From assembly GCA_028015205.1 (NCBI GenBank), contig CM051521.1, positions 89,256,513 through 89,320,512 of the forward strand: a DNA stretch of 64,000 nt, written 5' to 3'. Made by a program: the position numbers and the translations under genes. This document shows positions 44,469-57,718 of this stretch, piece by piece. The notes beneath the pieces are model-generated. The model was not told the DNA's origin. It saw nothing but the letters and a program-made list of their open reading frames with translations, and made no database searches. The stretch's first letter is position 1, and every line of letters starts with the position of its first letter. The stretch comes from Mytilisepta virgata. Taxonomy: Eukaryota; Mollusca; Bivalvia; Mytilida; Mytilidae.

Positions 44469-47400
44469 GTTTCATTGAGCTTTGTGTCCATTCAATTTAT
44501 GTCTTTTTCAGTCAGATTTATTTTTTAAATAGGAAAGTAATATATATCTTCAGGTAACACAGTCCAATGCACGATTGCTTAAAGTAAATTTTTTTGTCAT
44601 ATGATATAATTTGACCAACACTGATCAATGCAATAAAAATTTTGGGCCCACAACTTGGCACAAGCCTTACTCCTTCTTTTGTGAGTGGGCTTTAATATTT
44701 CTACTCTCAAGTTAAATTTTAGGTCTTCAAAAGCAAGGATATTAAAATCAAAAAATTAATTGTAGAAATTATATACCCTACAGTACAATCAGAGACATAT
44801 ATAACAATAGAGTCGGTCCGGGTAATTCTGTACACCTTCGGCTTTCATCAATGCCTACTGGTTCCCATTTTATGTTAGGTTGACTCAAGGCCCGAATTTG
44901 AACATTGTAAATCTTTTTCTTTTGATTATACACTTTGTTTTCACCCAAAGCAAATGATCTGACCCAAGGAATACCGGAAAACTAATACTATGCCATTGCG
45001 GGAAATTTCGTACTCAGGTCGTATTATACCGTACACGATTTCGTCTAATTCCGTACAAAAATTTTTCGTTTGAAATAGAATTAAGAAAAGTCATTAATAT
45101 TGGTACAATTTCTCAACTTTGTTTTTATAGTTTTGAAAATATCACCTTCATTCATAGATAGACACAGGGATACTGTATAATAACACTGATAAGTATTAAT
45201 AATATAAGTTTTCTTCTTGATGCATGTATTTTTGTGTCTGGAAAAATGCTGGTTGTCTGGTGTTTTTTTTTTTTTTTTTTTTTAGAAAAGTCAATCAAAT
45301 GGACCTGTTTTGCATAATATTATACTGATTTGAGACCTTTACAGGATTGGCCTTTTTTAACAGCACGACAGGTGTCGTATATGGAGCAGAAACTGCTTTC
45401 ACTTCAGAGCACCTGAGATACCTGGTTTTGAAAGGAGTTCGTGTTGTTCAATGTTTTAAGTTTTCAGTGTTTTTTCCTTGTGTCTGTATTTGTTTGTTTA
45501 TGTTTCCGGGTTTGTCTGTACTATGGTTTTACGTCTTTTGGAATTACTCCTTAGGCATTTGTGTTCGTCTTATCACGGAAACTCTTAAAACTAGCTAGGT
45601 TATGTTTTATGTGAGGTCTGTGTCCCATAATAACTTCTTTCGAATCTTTTTTTATCGTACCCTGAACCACGGGTACTTTTGGGTCGGGATTTTGTAAAAG
45701 AAATAAATCAGTTCATGCATTTACCTTCCACCATTATTTATTAATCTTTATGCGGATAGAAAAACGAATTTAGATTTATTTCTTTTAAAAAATCCTTTTC
45801 ACAAGTACTTGTGACGTGTGACATGTGTAATTGTTAATAAATATTCTAAGATACCAATTTATAAGCACAATATATGCATATTTCGTAGGTCTGATTTTTC
45901 ATCAGTGGTGCTAAATACTTTGAATGTCGTGTGTTTTATGTTTTTTTTTTTTTTGGAAGGTTTTCTTTGTTTTGGCATAACTGCAAAAAAAAAATTAAAT
46001 ATATGTATCAGAGGGACTATACAATGCTACTGGTATTTACATTTTTTTATTATAACAATTCAAACACGTTATTTCAAGGAAAAAAAATACATTATAATAT
46101 GTTTTAATCGGACCAGGATTGATAGTCAAATTCATCAATTGTATGTAAAACAGTCCTCAAGTTTTGAAGGTTTGGGTTATTTTCTACAGTTAATGGTGAT
46201 AACTGGTTCACCAAACTTCTCATCAAATAAGTGATTGGCATTTCGTCTACTTCATGTGTTGCTAGCCAACATTTAGCTCTGTTTAAACCTTTGGTTCAGT
46301 GATATTATTTAAGAATATATTCTTGATACAACTAACAACAAGTCTGCTTGCTTTCGTGAAATATTGGCTAACTGGTTTGCAATTGCAGGGAACAAGTTAG
46401 AAGATAAACCAATCTCTTTATACAATCAATAATTGAACTGTTCATAATTGAAAAATATATTCATTTTGTTTAATTTTTTACAAATTTATACTGATATTAA
46501 GGGAAATATGAAAATCTTAAATAAGAATTAAATCAATTGTAGTTTTGTTTGCTAAGTTTATGATCTTTTATCGCAGAGTTTTATTTTTAAAGAAATGTTT
46601 TTTCAAGGCCTTGCTTGATTTGAGATTTTAATATGGGTGCTCCATATATATTTGCATAAGAGGGTAAATTTTTTTCACTTGTGATTTATTCTATTTTGTC
46701 TTAGTCGAAAAACTACGGTTTTTCCCCGCTATAAATTAATAATATCTAATAATTATCTTTTTTTTTTTCATCTTTCTGTGCATCTACATGTAGAACAGAA
46801 AATTGTCATGCCTTTCTCATCTTTGATCCGTATTTAACATTCAAAGTTCATTTTCAAGCACAGCGTCATTTTACCAGAAAGGAAACGTCAAAATATTTTT
46901 TTATGTTATAATCCCAAAACAGGCAAATACAGCCGAAGAAGTTTAGGTTTGTACAAAATAGCATTTAAACCGAATCACATGTTATGTATACTGACGTGTA
47001 CGGCATTAGACTCCCTACTTAATTACCCTAAGTTATCATGGAGGGCAATTCCGTACAGCCACCTTCGTCCTTTTTACAAGAAAACACTAATATAAATCTA
47101 CATGGAAAATTATCTAGGGGTCTTATAAAGTATTAGCTGGTACCGGACATCAAATATTAACAACAATTGATAAAAATATACCACTAAACTTACCTGAAAT
47201 AGGGAAACAAGTATCTCGACAATGTTCGTGTTTTTTTTTCAAAATGCAGCTTTTCAAAAATTACCGCGAACAAAAGTAATGGACAAAGCGCAAATAAACA
47301 TATAAGCTATACTCTTTCGTGAAAGAAAGTAAAAGATATGACATTAAAAAAACGTTTTATGCAGTAAAAACATCAAATACACTTTATTTATCAAGTTATA

Positions 47401-50400
47401 TCACATAATATGGCAAAAATTCAACTGTACGGTAATTTCCCGACTGTACGGAAATACCCGGACCGACTCTATTGTTATATATGTCTCTGGTACAATTGAA
47501 TGGAGAGTGCATTTGTTTCATTTCATTTTTTAAGGAAAAAAAATAGTTTTGAAAGTTAGCTGTTTGTTTTGTTCCCAACTCATCACAAATCATTTTGTGA
47601 CCGACCAAAAATTCAGAATATATATTTGGGATATTGCATTGGACAATTTAATGTCCTGTTGCAATTGGTATTAAATTATATTTAATCACTGGGCTGAGCA
47701 GTGTGCTAATTAATGGGAGAATTTTCCTCCCCCAATAAAAATTGGCTGCTGCAAAAAACCAAATGTTCTTAAAACGGAGTAAAACCCCAACTAAACAAAT
47801 ATTTAATAGTGTTGCAAGAATTTAAATTTTATTTTTCCTTGGAGTGAGTTATTTTCCTGATAATAAAATGATTTGTCTGGATATGCATTAAATAAATGTT
47901 TTATTATGCCAAACAACATTACTGTTTGCAAAAAACAAGGCCAAAGTTAATCATTTCACCCTTAAAAGAAAAAAAAGGAAAATATATAATCTTGTTTACC
48001 CCCTTTCCATTATACTACCTGTGTACTTACGAACTGTTCTCTGTATTTTTCTCTATTGTAAATACTCTTTTTTTTCTATTTACAATTGTTACAGAGCATG
48101 CTATATGTTTTTTTTGTGTTCTTTTTTAAATGATTAGAAGACAGATTTATAAAAGAAGTTCTGCTTCTTTCTGAATCATATAGTACATGTATTATTGTAT
48201 AATAGTTTTGTAAAATTTTGCAATTGATTAGTTCAGTAAATATTGTTTAAACAAAAAAACTAGGCATAACATACAAGTGATTTTGCCTATGTGTTTTGTA
48301 CACTTCATGGTACATGTACAACAATCACTGAAAACATCTGAGACATTTTTTTGATCCAATCAAAACTTAATTATTGGCCCAGTTGGTAGTCTTTGAAACT
48401 ATTAACCAACAGGTCAGTAGTAATTAATAATAAAATACTATTATAATTTTATTGATTCTTTTAAATAATGAGGTAAAAAAATGAATTTTAAATAATTTCA
48501 GGGCAGCTTCTGAAAGACCAAAGTGCAAGTCAGAATGTCTTTGCATGTTTACGAAGAGGCAAAGGAATAGATAGAGCTAAAGGGAAGGGACCCATTACAA
48601 ATATGCCTGGTTACGAGAGACCGGCTCATGGAAGAAATGTAAAAAGACATGACGGTGACTTTGTACACAAAGGAGAAATTCTAGTAACTCAAAATGGTTT
48701 GAACTATTATCCTGGGGAAAATGTAAGCATACTATCAGAGATCTTTACATCAGAAGACAACATATGTGTGAGATTTGTCTATCATCAAACTCCCTGTTAT
48801 AAAATTGGTTGGGACTGTAGGACATCAGAGCTGGGGTTTGACGGGAAAAAAAATCTCAATTCTGGCTTGTTCCTTGTTCATGATACATGTATATCCTCAT
48901 AAAAGGTTGGGAGTATCGTGGGTATAATGAATTTTTCCATTGATTTTGTATATTATACATAGGTAAATGGCATATCATTGCTGCTTTTTTCCTGGTTGAC
49001 AAAATCATCACTAACTGTAAGTCCTCCTACTTAGTGTTGTATGTTCTCTATGTGTTGTATTTAGAAAAGAAATACCCACGGACGTCTACTTGAGTGACAT
49101 TGCGAATTGTTATGGACAGGCAGTGCCCATTTTTTTTATCCAACCAGGAATGTTGTGGTATATAGATTTATCCTTGTCTGTTCATACCTATGTGCATCTG
49201 GTTTGTCTTTAACTTTAGGTCCATTTCTCAGAAACCCAATGAGATATATCAATGATATTATACAACTACAATCCTCTTGTAAAACTGAACACATGTTGGC
49301 TTACTATGACCTACTTATACCAGGTAATGAAAGAGTGACTCTCATAAAGTTTGGCTTTTAATTTCATATCATAGGAATCCATGATTTTATAGCAATGATG
49401 CTTCATGACTATAATTATTTTGCATTATATATTGCATTTCTCGAGCAGTAAGATCGTTATGAACTACATTTGATGCTTGAGTGACTCAGTTGAGTTTTTG
49501 AATTTAGGTCCATTTTTCAGAAATTTATTGTGATATATCAGTGATATTATACCTATTGGTTCATCTTATATATAACAACAAAAAACATTATACAATTACG
49601 GCCCTCATTTGAGGTAGACATTCAGATTTGGCCACCTGAGAGAGGTTGGCAAATCTGATTGTCTACCTCAAATGAGGGCCGTAATTGTTTTATTATTTTT
49701 TCCACAGGACCAAGACATAATTTGACTCTCATGACTTTTAATGCAGACGAATTACACAGTTGTCTCCCTTGTGGGGGGAAATTGGAATGTTTTGAGATGA
49801 ACAGTAGGGTTGTTTCTCGTGATTACGCAGTTGTCCCCCTTGTGGGGGACAATTGGGATGTTTTGAGATGAACAATAGGGTTCTTTCCTGCGATGTTCAA
49901 TTTTTGTTAAAACTTTCAATTTATTTTTGAATCACATGACAGTTGTCCCCCTTGTGGGGGAAAATTGGGATGTTTTGAGATGAACAATAGGGTTCTTTCC
50001 CGCATTGTTCAATTTTTGTAAAAACTTTCAATTTATTTTTGAATCACATGACAGTTGTCCCCCTTGTGGGGGAAAATTGGAATGTTTTGAGATGAACAAT
50101 AGGGTATTTTCCCGCAATGTTCAATTTTTGTAAAAACTTTCAATTTATTTTTGAATTGACAGTTTTCATCCAATGAGAGTATTCTAGAGTGACTTCGGTT
50201 AAAGTTTTGCATGGTAATTTGTTAATGATATTTCGCAACTACAGTAAACTTATATAGTACCAGTACAACAGAACTCAGCTATATTTGAGTCACTACTTTC
50301 ATATGTTTGAAATAATTGTCAAAATTATTTCTTGACATAAACAATAGATGGCAATCCTATGTTCAGTAGGGCATGGTATCAGTGTTGTAGGGACCAATTC

Positions 50401-51855
50401 TCTAGTTTCTAAAAGATTTGTACATGTTAATGTATTACCACATAGTTTTGAATATCATGAGGTTGACGGCTGTACAATGTAATTCCTTCTCATAGTACTT
50501 CACATGTTGTTGATCACAAGTTTATGACAGTTTGGACTCTGAAAAACATGATCACATGCCTCAAAAAACTTATGAGATTACACTGCCCACCAATTAACTT
50601 TCGGTTAGTCACCCTTTAGTATTGTTATTTCTTTCTTGTCCATATTTGTTTGTTAAGCATGTATCTAATTTTGAATGGAAATTTGGTATTACATGGGTAC
50701 ATAAAAGTTTGCAGTTTCTTAAAAAATTATGCTTATTTTGTACAAACTTTTGGTGAAACTGTCGATATTGACAATAAAATTCACATCGATGATTGCTTTA
50801 AAAAGAAAATGCTTAAGCGTTCAGTCTAAGATAAAGTTATCAAGCCAAAGCCAAAAGTACTATTTTCATTAAGTTTGTTATAATAACAGTATTTATCTAA
50901 AATGTAGTTTTTAATACTGAAAAATATGTAATTTTAATCAGATGATACAACCTGTGTGATACAAAACCTTGTATTGTACATACAACTTGTAGTTTTGTTG
51001 AAAACACTTACCTGATGTCACAATGTAAGGAATGCGGAAAAATATAACGGAAGTCCTAAATATGACGTTCAAGGCTATCGATACTTTTAATAAAAAATAA
51101 AATTTTACAGTGACAAACAAAATTTAGTGGAAAACATATTTATATATCTTTTAGCATATTCATAATGGGGGTTTATTCCAACAGTGACAGTGACTGAATT
51201 AACACGTGTATGAAAGAATTATCAGTTCTAAGTGAAGTAATAATAGGAATGACGTAAAGGACCATTTGAATTGTAAAAATCTTTTTGTTCAAATAATAAA
51301 CCATTGAAATTTCACAGTATTACTGTGATATGACTGTCAAATATTAGATCAACCAATTGCATATATTTATGTGTTGTTAATATCTTTTTGTATCATATCT
51401 CGACAGATGTATACAAACGCATCACTACTTGACGCTGCACTTCTCATAGTGTTACGTATGTATACAACTGTCTTGACATGATACAAAAAGTTGTACCAAA
51501 ATAATAATGTATGTAATGTACACAGAGTGTCCTAGGTTTATTTTTCAAAGAAAAAAATATGCCCGTGTACACCAATGAGTTAAAATGAGACAGATTTTTC
51601 TTGTATATAATTAACTGGTTTTTGAGAGGATAATATTTTACTCATATTGTATGATTTCAGGTTGGTATAGAGAGAACAAACAGACTGTGTGCTTTATGTG
51701 ATGGAGTTGTTATGGTTACAACTGAAACATTAAATCCATACCCAGACAGTCCATTGTATGGACCAGTATCACAAGGAGTGGAAATTAAGAAAAAGTTCTT
51801 TCACATATATCCCATACCTTTACATGGAAAGTTTAAGCTAGTTAGTGAAGTGTAG
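44417..51855 (+). CDS. MRPL27: MRPL27, mitochondrial large-subunit ribosomal protein bL27m (whole gene, 3 exons)
   Basis: bL27m is a nuclear-encoded protein of the mitochondrial 39S subunit, located near the peptidyl-transferase centre. Three exons with phases 1 and 0 give 155 aa (human 148). Residues 1 to about 35 (MSASMKQIPFLLCSSLKGQ...) look like a mitochondrial presequence rich in Ser, Leu and basic residues. The L27 fold follows: KRHDGDFVHKGEILVTQ, NYYPGENVGIERTNRL and CALCDGVVMVTTE. The mitochondrial-type C-terminal extension ends LHGKFKLVSEV (human EGTFKLVAML). The gene diverges from EME1. Intron 1 (4.0 kb) contains a 2.7-kb transposon; intron 2 (2.9 kb) contains palindromes and a short array. 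The span includes introns. Confidence 0.92.
44790..47489. mobile_element. 2.7-kb terminal-inverted-repeat transposon, unclassified
   Basis: Both ends read CAGAGACATATATAACAATA and continue through AGAGTCGGTCCGGGTA. GTACAAT is duplicated on either side (44783-44789 and 47490-47496). Motifs of the type TTCCGTAC(A) recur near both ends (about 44826, 45010, 45028, 45050, 47000, 47050, 47424, 47444). No transposase frame was recognised, so it seems non-autonomous. A T-run of about 24 lies near 45265. Confidence 0.8.
47497..48501. other. MRPL27 intron 1, remainder
   Basis: AT-rich intron sequence without recognised repeats, ending in the TAATTTCAG acceptor of exon 2. Confidence 0.4.
48502..48722 (+). 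CDS. MRPL27: MRPL27 exon 2
   Basis: Acceptor AATTTCAG, donor AAT/GTAAGC; phase 1 in, 0 out. 73 codons covering the end of the presequence and the core GDFVHKGEILVTQNGLNYYP. Confidence 0.92.
49593..49687. repeat. Near-perfect long palindrome in MRPL27 intron 2
   Basis: Arms of 45 bp starting CAATTACGGCCCTCATTTGA, with a 5-base centre and about 3 mismatches. AT-rich flanks extend the symmetry to about 49579-49702. A foldback MITE is the likely origin. Confidence 0.75.
49756..50157 (+). repeat. 112-bp tandem repeat with internal hairpins
   Basis: (A/G)CAGTTGTC(C/T)CCCTTGTGG recurs at 49756, 49827, 49939 and 50051. The first interval is 71 bp (deleted unit) and the others are 112 bp. Each unit contains a GTCCCCC-TTGT-GGGGGA hairpin. 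Confidence 0.8.
50158..51383. other. MRPL27 intron 2, remainder
   Basis: AT-rich, no gene or transposon ends recognised. Confidence 0.35.
51384..51490. mobile_element. Foldback element in MRPL27 intron 2
   Basis: CTTTTTGTATCAT...GACAG-TGTATACA faces its inverse ending at 51490. Arms of about 32 bp with a few mismatches, 107 bp in all. Confidence 0.6.
51661..51855 (+). CDS. MRPL27: MRPL27 exon 3 (terminal)
   Basis: Acceptor ATGATTTCAG, phase 0 entry, 64 codons and TAG. Encodes VGIERTNRLCALCDGVVMV and the C-terminal KKFFHIYPIPLHGKFKLVS. Confidence 0.93.
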   Translation, partial: VGIERTNRLCALCDGVVMVTTETLNPYPDSPLYGPVSQGVEIKKKFFHIYPIPLHGKFKLVSEV

Positions 51856-51959
51856 TTATAAGAAATTAAAACTGGAATACTTTGATTGCTTCTTTTATCC
51901 TGTGATTACATATAAGTAGTGTTTGCCTTAATAATGTACTGGAAATGAATGTATCCCAA

Positions 51960-51965
51960 AATAAA
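51960..51965 (+). terminator. MRPL27 poly(A) signal
   Basis: AATAAA about 105 nt after the stop codon. The minisatellite begins shortly beyond. Confidence 0.55.
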
Positions 51966-51988
51966 AATATTAAAACAATGGGGAGTCA

Positions 51989-52742
51989 GGATAGTATATA
52001 TTAGTATAAAGACTTAAAGATATAAAAACTCTGTATAGAGACTTAAGAATAGTACATGTATAACTCTTTATTGAGACTTAAGAGTAGTATAAATCTTTAT
52101 TGAGAGTTTAGAATAGTATAACTCTATTGAGACTTCAGAATAGTATAACTCTTTATTGAGACTTAAGAGTAGTATAACTCTTTATTGAGACTTAAGAATA
52201 GTATAAATCTTTATTGAGACTTTAGAATAGTATAACTCTATTGAGACTTCAGAATAGTATAACTCTTTATTGAGACTTAAGAATAGTATAACTCTTTATT
52301 GAGACCTAAGAATAGTATAACTCTTTATTGAGACCTGAAAATAGTATAATTATTTAGACCTAAGAATAGTATAACTCTTTATTGAGACCTAAGAGAATAG
52401 TATAACTCTTTATTGAGACCTAAGAATAGTATAACCTAAGAATAGTATAACTCTTTATTGAGACTTGAGAATAGTATAACTAATTATTTAGACCTAAGAA
52501 TAGTATTTCTCTTTATTGAGACCTAAGAATACTTGTATAACTCTTTATTGAGACCTAAGAATAGTATTACTCTTAATTGAGACTTAATGAATAGTATAAC
52601 TCTTTATTGAGACCTAATAATAGTATAATTCTTTATTGACACTTAATAATAGTAGAACTCTTTATTGAGACTTAAGAATAGTATAACTCTGTATTGAATC
52701 TTGAAATATAAGGACTGTATAAATCTGTATTTTTAGACTTTA
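51989..52742 (+). repeat. Minisatellite, unit about 28-29 bp, about 25 units
   Basis: The unit is roughly TATAACTCTTTATTGAGAC followed by (C/T)TAAGAATAG. Most units are 28-30 bp, with some shortened or expanded (for example a missing CTTT near 52110 and 52230). The outer units are more diverged than the central ones. Confidence 0.85.
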
Positions 52743-53037
52743 CAGTGTTCAGTTAAACCAATGTTACATCCCCACCTCCCTATATTTGTATCATGCTTAC
52801 ATAATGTGACATGAGGGTGTTTTGGAAGAATATAATAAAATGCACATAAAGTGAAAACATAACAAGGCTATTTTGCAAAAAACTTACAAGAGGATATTCC
52901 ATGAACGTAGAAGACAATTAGATTTTCTGTTAGTCACATACAACAACAAAAAAAAACATCACCTTATGCAGTGCATTAATCCTCTTGGTTATATGAAAGA
53001 ATAATATAATAGAATGCATATAAAAATTATACTTTTT
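52743..53037. other. Spacer
   Basis: AT-rich, nothing recognised. Confidence 0.35.
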
Positions 53038-54287
53038 AGCTCACCTGGCCATAGGCCATGTGAGCTATTGCCATCACTTGGCGTCCGTCATCGTCGTGGT
53101 CTGTAAACTTTTTCAAACGTTAACTCGTCCTAAACTACTGGACCGACTTCAACCTAACTTTGCAGAATTGTTCTTTAGGGCATCTGGAAAATTTCTATCG
53201 TTTAAAATTTTTGAAATGTCGAAAAACATGGCTGTCGTTACTATAAATAGAACATAGGGGTAAATTGCTGTTTTTTGCTAATAACTCAAAAACCGTTACA
53301 GATATCGAAAATCTGACATGGGTAAAATTGATCAGCATGACAAGATCTACCTACCCTGAAATTTTGAAGGAAATTCCAAAACCCATGTAGGAGTTATTGC
53401 CCTTTTTTCACATTTTTGGCTTTTTTTTATGTTATTATTTCAAAAATCTTCTTCTCTGAAACTACTATTCAAAATCATATGAAACTTCGTAAGATTGTTG
53501 CTTAGGGTACCCTGCATAGAACTGATGTGGGGATTTTTGATTCGTCGAAAAACATGGCCGCTGTTACTAAAAATAGAACATAGGGGTAAATTGCTGTTTT
53601 TTGCTAATAACTCAAAAACCGTTACAGATATCGAAAATCTGACATTTGATCAGCATGACAAGATCTACCTACCCTGAAATTTTGAAGGAAATTCCAAAAC
53701 CCATTTAGGAGTTATTGTCCTTTTTTCGTCAAATTTTCATAATTTAACATTTTTCGTCATTTATCTCCAAAACTATTTGAGATAGAAGTGAAATGTAAAT
53801 TTGAAAAATGTTTGCCATGTTGAGATCTACATACCCTGAAATTTTAAAGGAAATCCCAAAACCCATTTAGGAGTTATTGCCCTTTTTTGTCAAATTTTTA
53901 AAATTTTAACATTTTTGCATTTATCTCCAAAACTATTTGAGATAGAAGTGAAATGTAAATTGAAAAATGTTTGCCATGTTGAGATCTACCTACCCTGAAA
54001 TTTTGAAGGGAATTCCAAATTCTATTTAAGAGTTATTGGTTTGTGTAATTTGAGGTCAGGTTCTGTTACATTTATTTAAGGTTCACCCTTATTCCTGGTC
54101 AATTCCTGCCAGGACTACCACCATCAGGGAACATATTTTAACATTAAACCTTATGAAAAATAAATCTTCAACAAATTTTCCCTGAACAATTGAACCAATT
54201 GCAACAAACTTGGTCAAATAGTTGATTAATTGTCCAATGAAAACCAGACTCCAGGTGAGCGATACAGGCTCTGGTGAGCCTCTTGTT
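53038..54287 (+). mobile_element. Family A Helentron-like element, complete copy
   Basis: Starts AGCTCACCTGGCCATAGGCC with CGTCCGTCATCGTCGTGG and ends CCAGGTGAGCGATACAGGCTC then GAGCCTCTTGTTT. The last 550 bp are nearly identical to the 3' part of the 4.2-kb copy. Confidence 0.75.
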
Positions 54288-54538
54288 TATCACAAGAAGA
54301 ATTTGCCTGTGCCTTATAGATTGTTAGAAGTAGTTGTACTTGACAATTAGTATATCCTTTGTAAGGAAAGATGGAGATGCATATGTCAGTCTTTCTATCC
54401 ATGAATCTTGTAGGCACAAACTCGTCCTAAATCATGTGATGGACTTTAATGAAACTTCACAAAAAGGTAATACACAATGTGATTTTGTATGACATTTTAA
54501 AGGGGAAATACATCTGTAATTTGAATTATGTCTTCATT

Positions 54539-55045
54539 AGTCCCCTACAGCAAAGCCGAAGGGGACTATAGGTTTGCACTCCGTCCGTCTGTCCATCTGT
54601 CCATCCGTCAGTCCGGCAAATCAGTTTTGCACACTTTTTTTTTGTCATGCTTGAAGATATTGATTTGATATTTGGTTTAGTTTTACTATGACAAGTTACA
54701 GATCATGTTTGAATTTTGTTCCAGTCAGATGATTTTTTGCAGAGTTATGGCCCTTGGACTTAGAAAATTCACACAAATAATCAGTTTTCCGGACTTTTTT
54801 TGTCATGCTTGAAGATATTGATTTGATATTTGGTATATAGTTTTACCATGGCAAGTTACAGATCAAGTTTGAATTTCATTCCATTCGAATGATTGTTTTA
54901 AAGAGTTATGGTGCGTGGACTTATAAAATTCACGCAAATAATCAGTTTTCCACACTTTGTCACTACGTCTTCGTCATTCACATACTTTTGCGTGTTTTCT
55001 CATAGCTCAAGCCGGTCGGGGACATTGTATTGCCCAGCAATACTT
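54539..55045 (+). mobile_element. Helentron-like element, family C (CTACAGC)
   Basis: Starts with AGTCCCC-TACAGC...GGGGACTATAGG as a hairpin and a GTCCGTCTGTCCATCTGTCC microsatellite. It ends with GGGGACATT (inverse of the start) and the stem-loop GTATTGC-CCA-GCAATAC (55027-55043). Two internal copies of a unit with CATGCTTGAAGATATTGATT are present. Confidence 0.62.
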
Positions 55046-56561
55046 TCAGAATGCTTGTTTAATTTGAAGTGGGGCACCATATTGGGAGCCTGCCTTTAGT
55101 TTCAATAGTGCTGTCTGGTTGGATTATTTATGCAGTATGAAGGACAACATTAAATTTTATTGCTTTATTAGGAAATGCTCACTCCAACATCAATAAGTAA
55201 CAAAATGACTAGAATTTCATTAAAACAAACAATAATATCATTAAAATATTGGTCAACAATGCAACTGATGTGCTTAGCTGAATAAATTAACTGTATATCC
55301 TACCCAAATGCTATTGGTTCAAAGAATTTTTTATCTCTGAAAATTTACCTTGAGGATTTGCTATAGAATTATTATTTTGATTAACCATACATTACTTTAA
55401 TTTATATTTCAGTTTACATCAGATTTAGGTCACAGATAGCTCACTTTGAAGCTGATGGAAATAATAAAATCTGCTCATAATTCAATCATCCTCAAATCAA
55501 TTCATAAAGAATTCAGAAAACTTCAGATAGAATATCCATGTTAATTTATTCAGTTAAATAACTAATGCTAAAACACTAAATACTCTTGATTGTCTCAATG
55601 AAATATTTCATTTCAGTTTTTACATAACACACTAGCCTTTGATGGATATCATTGATATATTATTATCTTAAACAATAAATAATTTATATGAATTATCACA
55701 GTTATCTTGGTTTCTTTTTCCTCATCTAACATCCTGTTGTTTTGATAAAATGTTTTGATTAAAATCTTTGAAGAATATTGTACACAAAAATTTAAATGCT
55801 TTATTAGAAGAATACATTTTGTCAGTTGATTTTTTAGTGTTTCACTAATTGGCAATATATTGGTCTTTCCATTGCTTCAAAATCTGATAAAGAAAATTTA
55901 GGTTGTAAAAAAATCTATATGTAAAGTATTTGGTTTTAATGTATCTCTAAGTGATTTTATATATGGAAACTTGAAATTATGAAACCATCAAATAAATTCA
56001 TTTAAAATAATAATTCTTCAATTGTTTTTTTCTTTATCTCTCTATGGTAAGAATTATCCATCCTTTTACCATATATGACAGCTAGATAATTGTATAAATG
56101 TTTCTCAGAAAATTCACTATTAAGTGATATCCTTTTTAACTGGAATTTGAAGAAAACATTTAAAAATTCTAAAAACCAGATTGTGATAAAATTTATACTG
56201 CAAACCCAGAATAGAATGTTAATACTAGACTACTTCACATAACACATTACAGTAAAAAACATCAATGCATATATTTAAGATGAATACTGTTTGAATTTGG
56301 CAGTTTTTGCAGACATTAACATAATGAATTACCGGTACAACAACAAAAACATGTCCATTTGAACATTCATACAATAAGGCCTATACAAAATTTGTCTGTA
56401 TTGGGTAACCAATTAAATGTGTAGGGAAGGTAGGAATTTTTTTTACGTAAAGATATGTAAATGTAACTTTTTAAAAGCTAACTTGTGTAATACAGCCTAA
56501 TCAAAAAAGAAGAAACGGATCCTATGCTGCACATTTGATATTAGGGCAAAAGATTGAGAAC
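55046..56561. other. Intergenic, nothing recognised
   Basis: AT-rich DNA downstream of CDR2L. No exon or repeat ends seen. Confidence 0.4.
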
Positions 56562-56567
56562 TTTATT
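56562..56567 (-). terminator. CDR2L poly(A) signal
   Basis: AATAAA on -, about 137 nt beyond the stop codon. Confidence 0.5.
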
Positions 56568-56703
56568 TTTCACAGAATGCTAAAAATTCTCCCATGTTGA
56601 GTTGAAACATTTGGCATGGGTCAGGAAACCTAACTATACATGTAAACACACTTTGTTGGCTTATATAAAAGTCTTTTATGAATATTTCTACAGTAGATTC
56701 CAA

Positions 56704-57718
56704 TCACATTACTGGCTTTTCTTCAGGACTCATTGGACTTGTAAGAGGAGTTGCATTTGTAGAGGTAGGTTGTTCTCCTGATTCCTCAATTCTAGATTTT
56801 TTCAAGGTTGCAAAAATGTCTCTAAAAATGGATTTATATGGTGGAGGACTGCTTAAATCATCTATAGAACTTCCACAGGCTGCATCAGCAGTATGCAGTT
56901 TCAGCAAAGTTTGAACTTCTTTGTGTGACACAGCCAACTGTCTTTGCAAAACTTCATCAAATGATTCACCGGTCGCTTCATTAAAACTTCCAGATCTTTT
57001 ACCCTTCCCTTGTAATAAGTCCTCATATTTCTGAAACAAATTGTGGTACTGTGTTTCCAGTTCGTTCAATATCGATACGCTGTTCTTATCTGGATCAACT
57101 GGCGACACTTCTTTTGTATCAGGAGCAATTTGATTGATAGATTCTGTGCTTCCATACAAACTTCCTCCTCCATTTAATTTTACAAGTTTCCCTCGAGATG
57201 TAAATTCTGGGTCATCGACTTCCACTTCACTTGCAATTACATTCTGTGGATCAAACTTACTTAGTTCATATGCCAAAGATTTTGTTGTCTCAAGTTTAGA
57301 TTTGTGAAGTTCATCTTCTAATGTTTTAATTTGTTCTTCTAAGACTTTGATCTTTTGTTCAAGGGAATCATTTTCATCCCACAAAAGTGCTACTTCAGTC
57401 TCTAGATCTTCCCTTTTATGTTTTTCAATAATTTGTTGTGCCTTTGATTGTTTTACACTTTCCTGAAGTTTTTTAATTTCAATTTCATATGGATTTAATG
57501 GTAGTTTTTTAAATTGGTCATTATAGGTCCATTGTAAATCAGAAATGTATATATTTTTCAGATAATCACTATTTTCTCTTAAGTTTGCCAGACTTAAGGC
57601 ACGTCTATTTTCTTGTTTTTGTTGACGCTGTTTTATGGACTCTTCTTTCTTTATTTCTTCTATTTTTCTCTGATGTTCCTCACACTTGTCTTCTAAATGT
57701 TCAACATTTGCTATCAAT
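56704..57718 (-). CDS. CDR2L: CDR2L exon 5 (terminal)
   Basis: Acceptor GAATATTTCAG; the first base completes a Lys codon (phase 2). 337 codons and a stop. Contains most of the coiled coil and the conserved C-terminal box. Confidence 0.94.

Noticed and set aside
45347..46234. Frames inside the 2.7-kb transposon considered as transposase
   Set aside because: Short, hydrophobic and T-rich, with no DDE-type or other recognisable motifs.
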